This document shows positions 51,931 through 60,028 of a stretch of DNA of 64,000 bases, in pieces (within the stretch, counting starts at the first letter, position 1; every line of letters begins with the position of its first letter). Below the pieces are notes generated by a model. It did not search any database. It saw nothing but the letters and a program-made list of their open reading frames with translations, and had not been told where the DNA came from. The position numbers and the translations under genes are program-made. This stretch comes from Deferribacter autotrophicus (GTDB lineage: Bacteria > Chrysiogenota > Deferribacteres > Deferribacterales > Deferribacteraceae): the NCBI RefSeq assembly GCF_008362905.1, contig NZ_VFJB01000005.1:186001-250000 (forward strand). The letters run 5' to 3'.

Positions 51931-53474
51931 TGAAAGATTTATCTCCTGAAGCTATAATTTTAAAGGAGCTTGTTAAACCTGAGAGAATTGAAGAAACACA
52001 TATATCCTATGCAATGATAACAGATGAATATGTGTATAAGTTAAAAAAACCGGTTGATTTTGGTTTTTTGGACTACAGGCTTTCAAAAAGCAGAAGAAGA
52101 TATTGCATACTGGAAAAAGAGTTAAATTCTAGATTTAGCAAAGATGTTTATCTGGATGTTTTGAAAATAATAAAATTTGGAAAAGAGTTCAAACTTGTGC
52201 CACATACCAACACGATGTTTGCTATTGATTATGTTGTAAAGATGAGAAGGATAAAAGATGAAGATTTTTTTAGCACCAAATTAAAAAATGGAGAGATCAA
52301 CAGTGAAAAAGCCTATGAAATAGGAAGACAAATTGCAAGTCTTTTCAGGAAGATTGAGACACCTATTGAGCAGGCAATGGAGCATGGTTCTTATGATGTG
52401 GTAAAGTTTAATTGTGAGGAGAACTTTACTCAGACTGAAAAATATGTGGGTAATTTAATCGATGAAAAGATTTTTGATTTTATAAAGAATAAAACGTTAA
52501 AATTTTTAAATGATAATAAATCACTTTTTGATAAAAGAGTAAAAGAAGGTTTTGTGAAGGATGGACATGGCGATTTGCGTATTGACCATGTTTATTTTGA
52601 TGGAGAGGAGATAGGGCTTCTTGATTGTATTGAGTTTAACAGAAGATTTAGATTCAATGATGTTGTTTCTGAGATTGCTTTTTTGAGTATGGAGTTGGAT
52701 ACAAAAGGTTATTATGAGATTTCTGATAATATAGTAGAAGGATTTTTTTCAGTATTCAGCGATGAAAATAGTAGAAAATTGTTAAATTTTTACAGATGTT
52801 ACCGGGCTTATGTGAGAGCTAAGGTTACATGTTTTCTTCTTGAAGAAAAGGGGGAAGAATGGGATGGTTATGAAGTAACAAAACAGAATTTAGATAGATT
52901 GTTAGATGCTGCCTTTGTTTATGCTTTGAATATGGATGGACTTAAAAATTATGTTTTTTATGGTATTATGGGGTCTGGAAAGACAAAGAATTCAAAATAT
53001 TTTACCAAGAAATTTCCTTTTAGACATATAAATACAGATGTGGAAAGAAAATTACTTTTTGGATATAATCCTGAAGAATCGGTGAAAGTTGATTTTAATA
53101 AAGGGTTGTACAGTTACGAAAATAGCTTAAAAACTTATGGGCATATTGCAAAAAAAGTTAATCACTTAAATAGAATTGGGCGAGCTGTCGTTATTGATGG
53201 GAGTTTTTCAAAGAAAGAATATTTTTCTTTGCTTGATGAACAAAAATTACGTTATTATAAAATAATGTTTACAGCACCACTTGAAGTTCTTAAAAAAAGA
53301 CTTATAAGAAGAGAGGACAAAGTATCTGTTTCGGATGGGCGATTGGAACTTTTAGATAAGCAAGTAAATAGCTTTGAAACTGGAAATATGGCTGATTTGG
53401 TGGTGGAGACCACGGGAAGTATTGAAGAAAATATAAAAAGAATAGTTGAGTTTATTTTAGATAATGAGGCATAA
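51930..53474 (+). CDS. APH-like phosphotransferase fused to a P-loop kinase
   Basis: 514 residues in two parts. Residues 1-325 are an aminoglycoside-phosphotransferase-like kinase fold, with the catalytic loop FVKDGHGDLRIDHVYFDG (HGDxxxxH) and CIEFNRRFRFNDV in place of the usual IDxE. Residues ~330-514 are a small P-loop kinase (YVFYGIMGSGKTKNSKYFTKKF with Walker A GIMGSGKT, then HINTDVERK and VIDGSFSKKEY). This two-domain arrangement is widespread in bacteria without a known substrate. It overlaps both neighbours, in the fbp-nfo operon. Confidence 0.86.
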   Translation: MKDLSPEAIILKELVKPERIEETHISYAMITDEYVYKLKKPVDFGFLDYRLSKSRRRYCILEKELNSRFSKDVYLDVLKIIKFGKEFKLVPHTNTMFAIDYVVKMRRIKDEDFFSTKLKNGEINSEKAYEIGRQIASLFRKIETPIEQAMEHGSYDVVKFNCEENFTQTEKYVGNLIDEKIFDFIKNKTLKFLNDNKSLFDKRVKEGFVKDGHGDLRIDHVYFDGEEIGLLDCIEFNRRFRFNDVVSEIAFLSMELDTKGYYEISDNIVEGFFSVFSDENSRKLLNFYRCYRAYVRAKVTCFLLEEKGEEWDGYEVTKQNLDRLLDAAFVYALNMDGLKNYVFYGIMGSGKTKNSKYFTKKFPFRHINTDVERKLLFGYNPEESVKVDFNKGLYSYENSLKTYGHIAKKVNHLNRIGRAVVIDGSFSKKEYFSLLDEQKLRYYKIMFTAPLEVLKKRLIRREDKVSVSDGRLELLDKQVNSFETGNMADLVVETTGSIEENIKRIVEFILDNEA

Positions 53475-54462
53475 TTTTACAATAAAACAGATTAATTCCC
53501 CTTTTGAGGATACAGCATTTTTTGTTAGAAATGTTTACAAAAGACAGGCTTTTTTGCTTGATTGTGGCAGACTTGGTAATATAGAAAATTCTGAAATTCT
53601 TAGTATTTCAGATATTTTTGTTTCACATACACATATTGACCACTTTTATGGCTTTGATAGAATTTTAAGAGGTTCTCTAAGATCTGATAAAAAAATCAGA
53701 ATTTTTGGCCCTCCTGGTATCATAAATAATGTAAGTGGTAAGATACAGGGATACACCTGGAATTTGATAAAAAATTATACATTTAAAATTGAAGTGGTTG
53801 AATTACGTGGTGATGGTAAGATAAAACAAGCGTTTTTTAATGCGGAAGATGGTTTTATCCCTTATTTTGAGGAGAATGTTATAGATAGAATTGAGCTTGA
53901 GGACGGTTTTATTTTAGAATATGAATTTTTTGATCATGACATAATTTCTGTGGGTTATAGAATTAAAGAAGATAAACATGTGAATATAAAGAAGGATGTA
54001 TTTGATAAGTATGGCTATATACCAGGGCCTTGGCTCAGCACTTTGAAAGCAAAACTTAGAAACTGCACCGATTTGAATGAAATGATTCCAGTAGAAACCG
54101 TAGATGGAACGAAAGAAATTGCACTTAAACAGCTTGAAGAAGAGCTTGTTATATATAAAAAGCCGCAAGATATTACATATATTACCGATATTGCACCAAC
54201 TTATGAAAATTTTGTAAAAGCTGTGAATTTTGCTAAGAATTCATCTATATTACTTATTGAGGCAATGTTTTTAAAGTGTGATATAATAGATGCAATTTAT
54301 AAAAAACATTTGACAGTTGAACTTGCCAAAGAAATTTTTGCATCAAGTAATTCTATTTATGTTAAATTTTTTCATTTTTCTCCAAAATACGAAAAGGATA
54401 AGGGAAAGTTTTTTGCAAATTTGTATTCAGGTATTTCAGATAAGATTTTAAAAACATTATAA
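53464..54462 (+). CDS. RNase Z-like metallo-beta-lactamase-fold protein
   Basis: 332 residues. SHTHIDHFYGFDRILRG has the HxHxDH metal motif; a later YITDIAPTYEN and FHFSPKYEKDKG complete the metal site in RNase Z/Elac-like order. The middle is long and diverged, so true tRNA 3' processing is not assured. The start overlaps the APH-kinase gene by 11 nt. It is the last gene of this + strand run before a repeat-filled gap. Confidence 0.8.
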   Translation: MRHNFTIKQINSPFEDTAFFVRNVYKRQAFLLDCGRLGNIENSEILSISDIFVSHTHIDHFYGFDRILRGSLRSDKKIRIFGPPGIINNVSGKIQGYTWNLIKNYTFKIEVVELRGDGKIKQAFFNAEDGFIPYFEENVIDRIELEDGFILEYEFFDHDIISVGYRIKEDKHVNIKKDVFDKYGYIPGPWLSTLKAKLRNCTDLNEMIPVETVDGTKEIALKQLEEELVIYKKPQDITYITDIAPTYENFVKAVNFAKNSSILLIEAMFLKCDIIDAIYKKHLTVELAKEIFASSNSIYVKFFHFSPKYEKDKGKFFANLYSGISDKILKTL

Positions 54463-54500
54463 ATATTTACAGTAATTTTTGAGCATATCTTATATCTATT

Positions 54501-54838
54501 CTGGAGTCACCCCATTTTTTTGACATAGAGCTAGAAAATGTTATTAATTTCAATGAATTACTCAAAAAAAGCCAGAGATAAAATATCTTCCTCATTCTCA
54601 TGGCACGTCCAGTGCCACTGCGAGGTAAATCCCTCTAAAACCGCCGTCCATGGTGGTTTTATGGGGATTTTCAGGGTGTTGCACATGGTGCCAAGATACA
54701 TCCTGTGAGCTATTTTAGCAGTTATTATTTATTATTTTAAAAGCTGATGTTTATCTTTTGTGCTACACCCTGAACCCGAAAAATGTTTTTCCGTAAACCA
54801 GATATTTTAAATTTTTGTAAAAAATGGGGTGATTCCAG
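54501..54838 (+). repeat. Family 1 inverted-repeat element, copy 4, with 9 bp target duplication and nested insert
   Basis: 338 bp with ends CTGGAGTCACCCCATTTTTT and AAAAAATGGGGTGATTCCAG (18 of 20 complementary), flanked by perfect direct repeats ATATCTATT at 54492-54500 and 54839-54847. The left half resembles copy 3; the right half carries CCTGAACCCGAAAAATG, identical to copy 2, so it looks mosaic. It contains a second inverted-repeat unit (54671-54773). The right end is 12 bp before the -35 box of the next gene. With the target repeats it fills 54463-54885. Confidence 0.92.
54671..54773 (+). repeat. Nested 103 bp inverted-repeat element inside family 1 copy 4
   Basis: Ends TCAGGGTGTTGCACA and TGTGCTACACCCTGA are complementary at 14 of 15 positions. 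The unit is absent from the same place in copies 1-3. The middle is AT-rich without an ORF. No clear target duplication is seen, so the exact boundaries are uncertain. Confidence 0.65.
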
Positions 54839-54850
54839 ATATCTATTTCA

Positions 54851-54879
54851 TTGACTAATAATTGTAACTTCTCTAATAT
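54851..54879 (+). promoter_or_regulatory. Promoter of the kinase-regulator-binding protein operon
   Basis: TTGACT (54851-54856), a 17 nt spacer, TAATAT (54874-54879). The ATG at 54886 is 6 nt beyond the -10 box and has no ribosome-binding site, so translation may begin at the transcript's first base. Confidence 0.68.
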
Positions 54880-54885
54880 TTTTGT

Positions 54886-56571
54886 ATGAGGATAAATTTA
54901 TCGTTAAAATGGAAATTGATAATCTTTTATTTTTTCTTGGGTATGTTGCCGTTAATTCTTATTTCGTTCTATTCATCTTACATTGCTTCAAAATCTATTA
55001 ATAGAATAACAGAAAAGCAGATAAACGAGTTGATTGTGGGGATTTCTAACCAGATAGTTTCAACCTATGACAAAATGAAGGGCGATATTTTCCAAATGGC
55101 TGATAATCCAATGATTCAGCTTTCTTTTTTACAGTTTAAATATGGTCAGAGAATGAATATGGTGAGGGATAAATTAGCGTTATATAGGAGTAATAATAAA
55201 TTTTATGAAAGGATTACACTGTTTACCGGTGATGGTGAACCGGTTTTAACGGTTCCTTCAACTTACAAAAATTTATACGAGCATGTAGACAAACTGTTTT
55301 TGCGCGAGGTGTTTAATTATGACTTTTATTTAAAAGAAGATCTGGTGGGTGATAAGTTTTTAGTTATGATTAAAAGAGTATATGATTTTGAAGATAATAC
55401 TTTGCCTGTGGGGCTGTTGGTTTTTGAAGTTCCCGCCAATAAGGTTTTGGCATATTTTATCAATTTGGATTTAGGTTATAAGGTTTCAAAAGTAGTGGAA
55501 AATACAGATGGAAAGATTATTTACAAAACAGCAGATACAAATGAAATAGTGGGTTCAAAAGTTAAAATATATAAAGGTGAAGTTCCTTTTCTAAATTGGG
55601 TAATAAAATTGGGAATCCCTGAGAATGTCTTATTTAATGATGTTTATGAACTTCGGAATAAAAGTTTGATATTTTCTATTATTGTCAGTTTCGTCGCTTT
55701 TATCGTTGCTCTTTACTTTGTGCAAAGGTTTTTAAAGCCTATTAAAGAAATAATTTATGGCACAGAAAAATTTTCACATGGTGATTTTGACTACGAGATA
55801 AAATTGAAAAGCGGTAAAGAATTAAAAATTTTGGCTGAAGCGATTAACAAAATGGCTAAAAGGCTTCAGAAAAGACAAAATGAACTGATACAGGCGAATA
55901 AGCTAGCTTCATTGGGGCTTTTGGCTGCCGGAATCGCTCATGAGGTGAAAAATCCATTGGCAGGAATAAGGGCAACTATACAATTGATTTATAAAAGATC
56001 CAATGACACAAATGTAAAAAATATGGCTGAAAATGTGATCAGCGAGATAGACAGATTAAATAAAATCGTTGTTGATTTACTTCAGTTTTCAAAGCCTGAT
56101 GAAATTCATAAGGAGCGTTGTTTATTGGATGAAATTATAGAAAAGTCTATCAATCTTGTAAGAAAAAAAATGGATGAAAAGAGGATTACGATTTTAAAAA
56201 GTGTTGAAAACTGTTATGTCATAGCGGATTGTGATCATCTTTTACATATTATTATAAATATTTTATTGAATGCTATATCAGCAGTAGAAGATGAAAAAGG
56301 GGAAATAAAAATTATAGGGAGAGTTAGTGGCTCTAAGTATATTTTAGAGATTTGTGATAATGGAATAGGAATTTCTGAGGATAAAATTGAGCATATTTTC
56401 GATCCTTTTTTCAGTTTAAAAGAGGATGGTACAGGACTCGGATTATCTATAGTTTACACTCTGATGCAGAAAAATGGTATAAAATATGAGATTAAAAGTA
56501 AAAAAGGTGAAGGTACTGTATTAAAATTAATTTTTGAGGATTTTATAAATGAAAAGCATAGCGATAGTTGA
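54886..56571 (+). CDS. Membrane sensor histidine kinase with HAMP domain
   Basis: 561 residues: membrane helix 1 (about 10-31), a periplasmic sensor domain of about 220 residues (Cache-like; includes FYERITLFTGDGEPVLTVPS and VVENTDGKIIYKTADTNEIVG), membrane helix 2 (about 258-280), a HAMP domain, and the kinase core with His about 352 in GIAHEVKNPLAGIRATIQL. The ATPase domain has ILLNAISAVEDEKG, ICDNGIGISEDKIEHIF and DGTGLGLSIVYTLM. It overlaps the response regulator gene by 23 nt, so the two form one two-component system. Expressed from the promoter just upstream. Confidence 0.93.
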   Translation: MRINLSLKWKLIIFYFFLGMLPLILISFYSSYIASKSINRITEKQINELIVGISNQIVSTYDKMKGDIFQMADNPMIQLSFLQFKYGQRMNMVRDKLALYRSNNKFYERITLFTGDGEPVLTVPSTYKNLYEHVDKLFLREVFNYDFYLKEDLVGDKFLVMIKRVYDFEDNTLPVGLLVFEVPANKVLAYFINLDLGYKVSKVVENTDGKIIYKTADTNEIVGSKVKIYKGEVPFLNWVIKLGIPENVLFNDVYELRNKSLIFSIIVSFVAFIVALYFVQRFLKPIKEIIYGTEKFSHGDFDYEIKLKSGKELKILAEAINKMAKRLQKRQNELIQANKLASLGLLAAGIAHEVKNPLAGIRATIQLIYKRSNDTNVKNMAENVISEIDRLNKIVVDLLQFSKPDEIHKERCLLDEIIEKSINLVRKKMDEKRITILKSVENCYVIADCDHLLHIIINILLNAISAVEDEKGEIKIIGRVSGSKYILEICDNGIGISEDKIEHIFDPFFSLKEDGTGLGLSIVYTLMQKNGIKYEIKSKKGEGTVLKLIFEDFINEKHSDS

Positions 56572-57922
56572 TGATGAAAAATTATTGGTAAATACATTGA
56601 AGGACCTTTTTGAAGATGAAGGTTATATTGTTCATACTTTTGAAAGAGGAAAAGATTTTTTAAGTAGAGTTGATGATTTAGATATTGATATCTTATTACT
56701 TGATCTGAAATTACCTGATTGTTTTGGCATTGATCTTTTAAAATATATCAAAACACAAAATATAGATATTGTGACTATTGTCATTACTGCGCATGGTGAT
56801 GTTTCTTCGGCCATAAATGCCATCAAGTTGGGAGCATACGATTTTGTTTCAAAACCTTTTGACCTTGACGAAATGTTGATGTTGATTAACAGGGCTATTG
56901 ATGAACAGAAATTAAAAAATGAAGTAAGTGTTTTACGTGAAAGGATTTATGGACATCCGGATGATGTAAGGATAATAGGTGAAAGCGAGCCAATTTTAAA
57001 ATTACTGGATGAAATAGAAAATGTTGCAAAAACTGACTCTAGTGTTTTGATATACGGGGAAAGTGGTACGGGCAAGGAATTAGTGGCCCAATATATTCAT
57101 AAAAAGAGTAAACGAGGTAAAGAATCATTTATCGATATTAACTGTGCCACTATCGCAGAAAATTTACTCGAAGTGGAACTCTTTGGTTATGAAAAAGGTG
57201 CTTTTACTGATGCTAAAATGAAAAAAATAGGTCTTATAGAGCTGTGCGATGGTGGAACACTTTTTCTAGATGAGATTGCCGAAATGCCTATCTCTTTACA
57301 ACCCAAACTTTTAAGATTTTTAGAAAATAAGAAGTTTAGAAGGGTTGGGGGTAATAATGATATCCAGGTTGATGTTAGGATTGTTGCCGCCACTAATAGA
57401 AATTTAAGTCAATTGGTAGAAGAAGGAGTTTTTAGGAAAGATTTATATTTTAGATTAAATGTTTTTCCCATTTATGTTCCACCATTGCGTGAAAGGGGTA
57501 ATGATATAATTTTACTTGCGGAGCATTTTTTGAATTATTATTCAAAAAAGTTCGGAAAAAAAGTTTATAATTTCACTAAGGCTGTGAAACAATCTTTTCT
57601 TGATTACCATTGGCCCGGTAATGTGAGAGAATTGAAGAACTTAATAGAAAGACTTGTTATATTAACGAAAAAAGAGGTTATTGATATCGAAGATTTGCCC
57701 GGCGATATTTTTTCAGTAAAATCGGAAAAAAGAATTAAAGAAAGAATAAAATCTGATAATACCCTGGATCTTGATACCAAAGTGTTATTGTTTGAAAAGG
57801 AACTTATTCTTGATGCGTTGATAAAAGCTAAAGGAAATAAGAGTGAAGCTGCAAAGTTGTTAGGTATCAGTAGATATGCTTTATTAAGGAAAATAAAGAA
57901 ATATGAAGAACTTGGTTTATAA
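56549..57922 (+). CDS. Sigma-54-type response regulator with GAFTDA variant
   Basis: 457 residues. Receiver domain with phospho-acceptor Asp52 (LLLDLKLPD) and Lys in VSKPFD; AAA+ domain with GESGTGKELVAQYIH, LFLDEIAEMP, and FRKDLYFRLNVFPIYVPPLRER; C-terminal Fis-type helix-turn-helix (GNKSEAAKLLGISRYALLRKI). The sigma-54 contact loop reads GAFTDA rather than GAFTGA, a change that could alter the sigma-54 interaction. It probably activates the sigma-54 promoter at 58902. Overlaps both its kinase and the next gene. Confidence 0.93.
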   Translation: MKSIAIVDDEKLLVNTLKDLFEDEGYIVHTFERGKDFLSRVDDLDIDILLLDLKLPDCFGIDLLKYIKTQNIDIVTIVITAHGDVSSAINAIKLGAYDFVSKPFDLDEMLMLINRAIDEQKLKNEVSVLRERIYGHPDDVRIIGESEPILKLLDEIENVAKTDSSVLIYGESGTGKELVAQYIHKKSKRGKESFIDINCATIAENLLEVELFGYEKGAFTDAKMKKIGLIELCDGGTLFLDEIAEMPISLQPKLLRFLENKKFRRVGGNNDIQVDVRIVAATNRNLSQLVEEGVFRKDLYFRLNVFPIYVPPLRERGNDIILLAEHFLNYYSKKFGKKVYNFTKAVKQSFLDYHWPGNVRELKNLIERLVILTKKEVIDIEDLPGDIFSVKSEKRIKERIKSDNTLDLDTKVLLFEKELILDALIKAKGNKSEAAKLLGISRYALLRKIKKYEELGL

Positions 57923-58811
57923 AACTATTTTATTGTTTTTTATATTAAATGGTCTTCTTTTAGCAGAAAAAGTTGCTCTCATTAATTGGAATCGAGACGG
58001 TTTGTTTGAGAATGGTTTTAGGAATGAAATATTGGATAACTTTAAAAACATCCGATTTTATTCTTTTAGTTGCAATAAAGATGAGTTTTTGTTGAGAGAG
58101 TATATTAAATTTGTCAAAAAACTAGATGTGGATTTGATTTATGCGGTGGGTTTTCCTGTAGTGAAAACAATTTCTGAAAATTTTTTTTATACGCCAGTTG
58201 TTTTTGTAATGCATCATGATCCTGTAGAAGCAGGCATTGTTGCATCCTATAAAAGTAGTGAAAACAATTTAACTGGTGTGGTAGCAAAAATTCCCATTTT
58301 GCAACAATTAAAAACGGTGAAAAAAATTGTTGATTTCAGAAAAGTTGGGATTATTGAAAACAAAGGTGATTTTGAATATAGGCTATCACTAAAAGAATTA
58401 ACTAGATTAGAAAAGTTTTTTAATTTTAAAACAGTTGTATTAAGAGATAATGAAAATACGGAGAATATATTTCAATCAGAAAGATTAGATATACTTTATA
58501 TTTTTAAATCTCAAAAGATAAACAAGTCCTTGATTGATCTTGCTAATAGTTTTGGAATATTAACGCTTGCTGCAGATTCAGATGTTGTTAAAAATAAAGG
58601 AGCTTTGATTTCATTGGTAGTTGATGAATACAGGGTTGGGCGTTTGGCCGGTAAAAAAGCTGTTGAGATACTTAATGGTAAAAGAACGTCAAAAATACCA
58701 ATTACTACAATTGAACATTTTATGTTGGTAATTAATATGAAAACTGCTAAAAAGATCAATGTTGATATACCTTTATCGTTGTTGATTATGACTGATAAAA
58801 TAATTAAGTAA
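57903..58811 (+). CDS. Periplasmic ABC-type substrate-binding protein (TrpX-like family), orphan
   Basis: 302 residues with a signal peptide (ILLFFILNGLLLAEKVAL). The fold is the ABC_sub_bind type: YAVGFPVVKTISENFFYTPVVFVMHHDPVEAGIV, NLTGVVAKIPILQQLKTVKKIV, FRKVGIIENKGD, and LVVDEYRVGRLAGKKAVEILNGK. No permease or ATPase gene follows. The ATG overlaps the end of the regulator gene by 20 nt, so it is expressed with the two-component system and may present a ligand to the kinase's periplasmic domain. That role is inferred from position. Confidence 0.85.
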   Translation: MKNLVYKTILLFFILNGLLLAEKVALINWNRDGLFENGFRNEILDNFKNIRFYSFSCNKDEFLLREYIKFVKKLDVDLIYAVGFPVVKTISENFFYTPVVFVMHHDPVEAGIVASYKSSENNLTGVVAKIPILQQLKTVKKIVDFRKVGIIENKGDFEYRLSLKELTRLEKFFNFKTVVLRDNENTENIFQSERLDILYIFKSQKINKSLIDLANSFGILTLAADSDVVKNKGALISLVVDEYRVGRLAGKKAVEILNGKRTSKIPITTIEHFMLVINMKTAKKINVDIPLSLLIMTDKIIK

Positions 58812-58901
58812 ATGTAAATATATGTGTTCGCTATCCGCACACTGTTAATTATCTGAACATGTGTAATTTTAAAAAACCTTTTGTTTTCTGGATTCCATAA
58901 A

Positions 58902-58917
58902 TGGCATAAGCTTTGCA
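58902..58917 (+). promoter_or_regulatory. Sigma-54 promoter of the TAXI-TRAP genes
   Basis: TGGCATAAGCTTTGCA has -24 GG (58903-58904) and -12 GC (58915-58916) separated by exactly 10 nt, close to the consensus TGGCAC-N5-TTGCA. It lies 33 nt before the TRAP receptor start. Upstream, at about 58820-58860, are short inverted sequences (for example TGTT...AACA) where an activator might bind. Confidence 0.78.
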
Positions 58918-58924
58918 TTGTAAT

Positions 58925-58942
58925 TCCTGAATAAATTCAGGA
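58925..58942 (+). promoter_or_regulatory. Hairpin covering the ribosome-binding site of the TRAP receptor gene
   Basis: TCCTGAAT pairs with ATTCAGGA across AA. The right arm overlaps the AGGAGG ribosome-binding site, and the hairpin would sit at the extreme 5' end of the sigma-54 transcript. It could tune translation or protect the mRNA end. Confidence 0.45.
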
Positions 58943-58950
58943 GGTAGTGT

Positions 58951-59961
58951 ATGTATAAAAAGTTTTTGAGTATGTTTTTAGCTGTGATGTTTTTCGTAAC
59001 TTTAGGTATTTCAGAATCAAAGGCAAGTGACAAAAATCTAATTATTGCAACTGCAACAACCGGTGGAACTTACTATCCTGTTGGTGTTGCTATAGGTACT
59101 CTTATTAGTATTAAATTAGCTAAAAAGTACAAAATTACTGCTACTGCAATCAATTCGGCTGGTTCTGGAGAAAATATCCAGATGCTTAAAAACAAAGAAG
59201 CAGACCTTGCGATTCTTCAGGCGCTCTTTGGTGCTATGGCTTATAACGGTAAAGGGCTTTATGAAGGAAAACCAGTTAAAGATTTCAGATCAGTAACAAT
59301 GTTGTGGTTAAATGTTGAGCATTTTACATTACTTAAAAAATATGCGAAAACTGGAAATATTATGGATTTGAAAGGGTTGGGCAAAAAGTTTTCAATCGGC
59401 AAAAGAGGAAGTGGAACTGAAGGATCTGGTCGTACAATTCTTGGTGCTCTTGGTATAGAAATAGGTAAAGATATTATACCTGAGTTTCTTGGTTACAACC
59501 CATCAGCTCAAGCTATGATGGATGGAAGAATTGTTGGTATGAATACACCTGCAGGGCCTCCTGTATCAGCTGTAACACAGCTTTTTGCTCAATTAGGTGC
59601 TAAGAAAGTTGTTATTTTAGAATTTACTGATGAGCAACTTGAAAAAATTAGAAAAGTCTATCCTATCTGGAATAGATATATTATTAAAAAAGGCACCTAC
59701 CCAGGTTTGAAAAAGGATGTAAGAACAATAGCTCAGCCAAACTTTCTTGCTGTAAGACCAGATCTTCCTGAAGAGACTGTATATCTTATTACTAAAACAA
59801 TTTATGAAAATTTACCATTTTTAAACAACATTCACAAAGCTACTAAAGCTATGAGTCTTGATAAAGCTATTGATGGTTTACCAGTTCCTTTACATCCAGG
59901 TGCTGCTAAATATTACAAGGAAAAAGGTATTAAGATTCCTGCAGCATTACTTTCCAAATAA
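58951..59961 (+). CDS. TAXI-family TRAP transporter solute receptor
   Basis: 336 residues with signal peptide (LSMFLAVMFFVTLGISESKA). Typical TAXI features follow: LIIATATTGGTYYPVGVAIGTLI, NSAGSGENIQMLKNKEADLAILQ, FSIGKRGSGTEGSGRTILGALGI, and the closing GLPVPLHPGAAKYYKEKGIKIP. It binds the solute (often glutamate or another carboxylate; not determinable) in the periplasm and delivers it to the permease encoded next. AGGAGGT precedes the ATG. Driven by the sigma-54 promoter upstream. Confidence 0.94.
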   Translation: MYKKFLSMFLAVMFFVTLGISESKASDKNLIIATATTGGTYYPVGVAIGTLISIKLAKKYKITATAINSAGSGENIQMLKNKEADLAILQALFGAMAYNGKGLYEGKPVKDFRSVTMLWLNVEHFTLLKKYAKTGNIMDLKGLGKKFSIGKRGSGTEGSGRTILGALGIEIGKDIIPEFLGYNPSAQAMMDGRIVGMNTPAGPPVSAVTQLFAQLGAKKVVILEFTDEQLEKIRKVYPIWNRYIIKKGTYPGLKKDVRTIAQPNFLAVRPDLPEETVYLITKTIYENLPFLNNIHKATKAMSLDKAIDGLPVPLHPGAAKYYKEKGIKIPAALLSK

Positions 59962-59985
59962 ATTTAGGCTAATTAGTTAATTATA

Positions 59986-60012
59986 AAATGGTGGCGTTAC
60001 GCCACCATTTTT
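59986..60012 (+). terminator. Terminator-like hairpin between TRAP receptor and permease
   Basis: AAATGGTGGCG pairs with CGCCACCATTT, followed by TTTTGTTTT. Partial read-through would give more receptor than permease, a usual need for binding-protein transporters. Confidence 0.8.
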
Positions 60013-60028
60013 GTTTTAGGAGGCTTTT

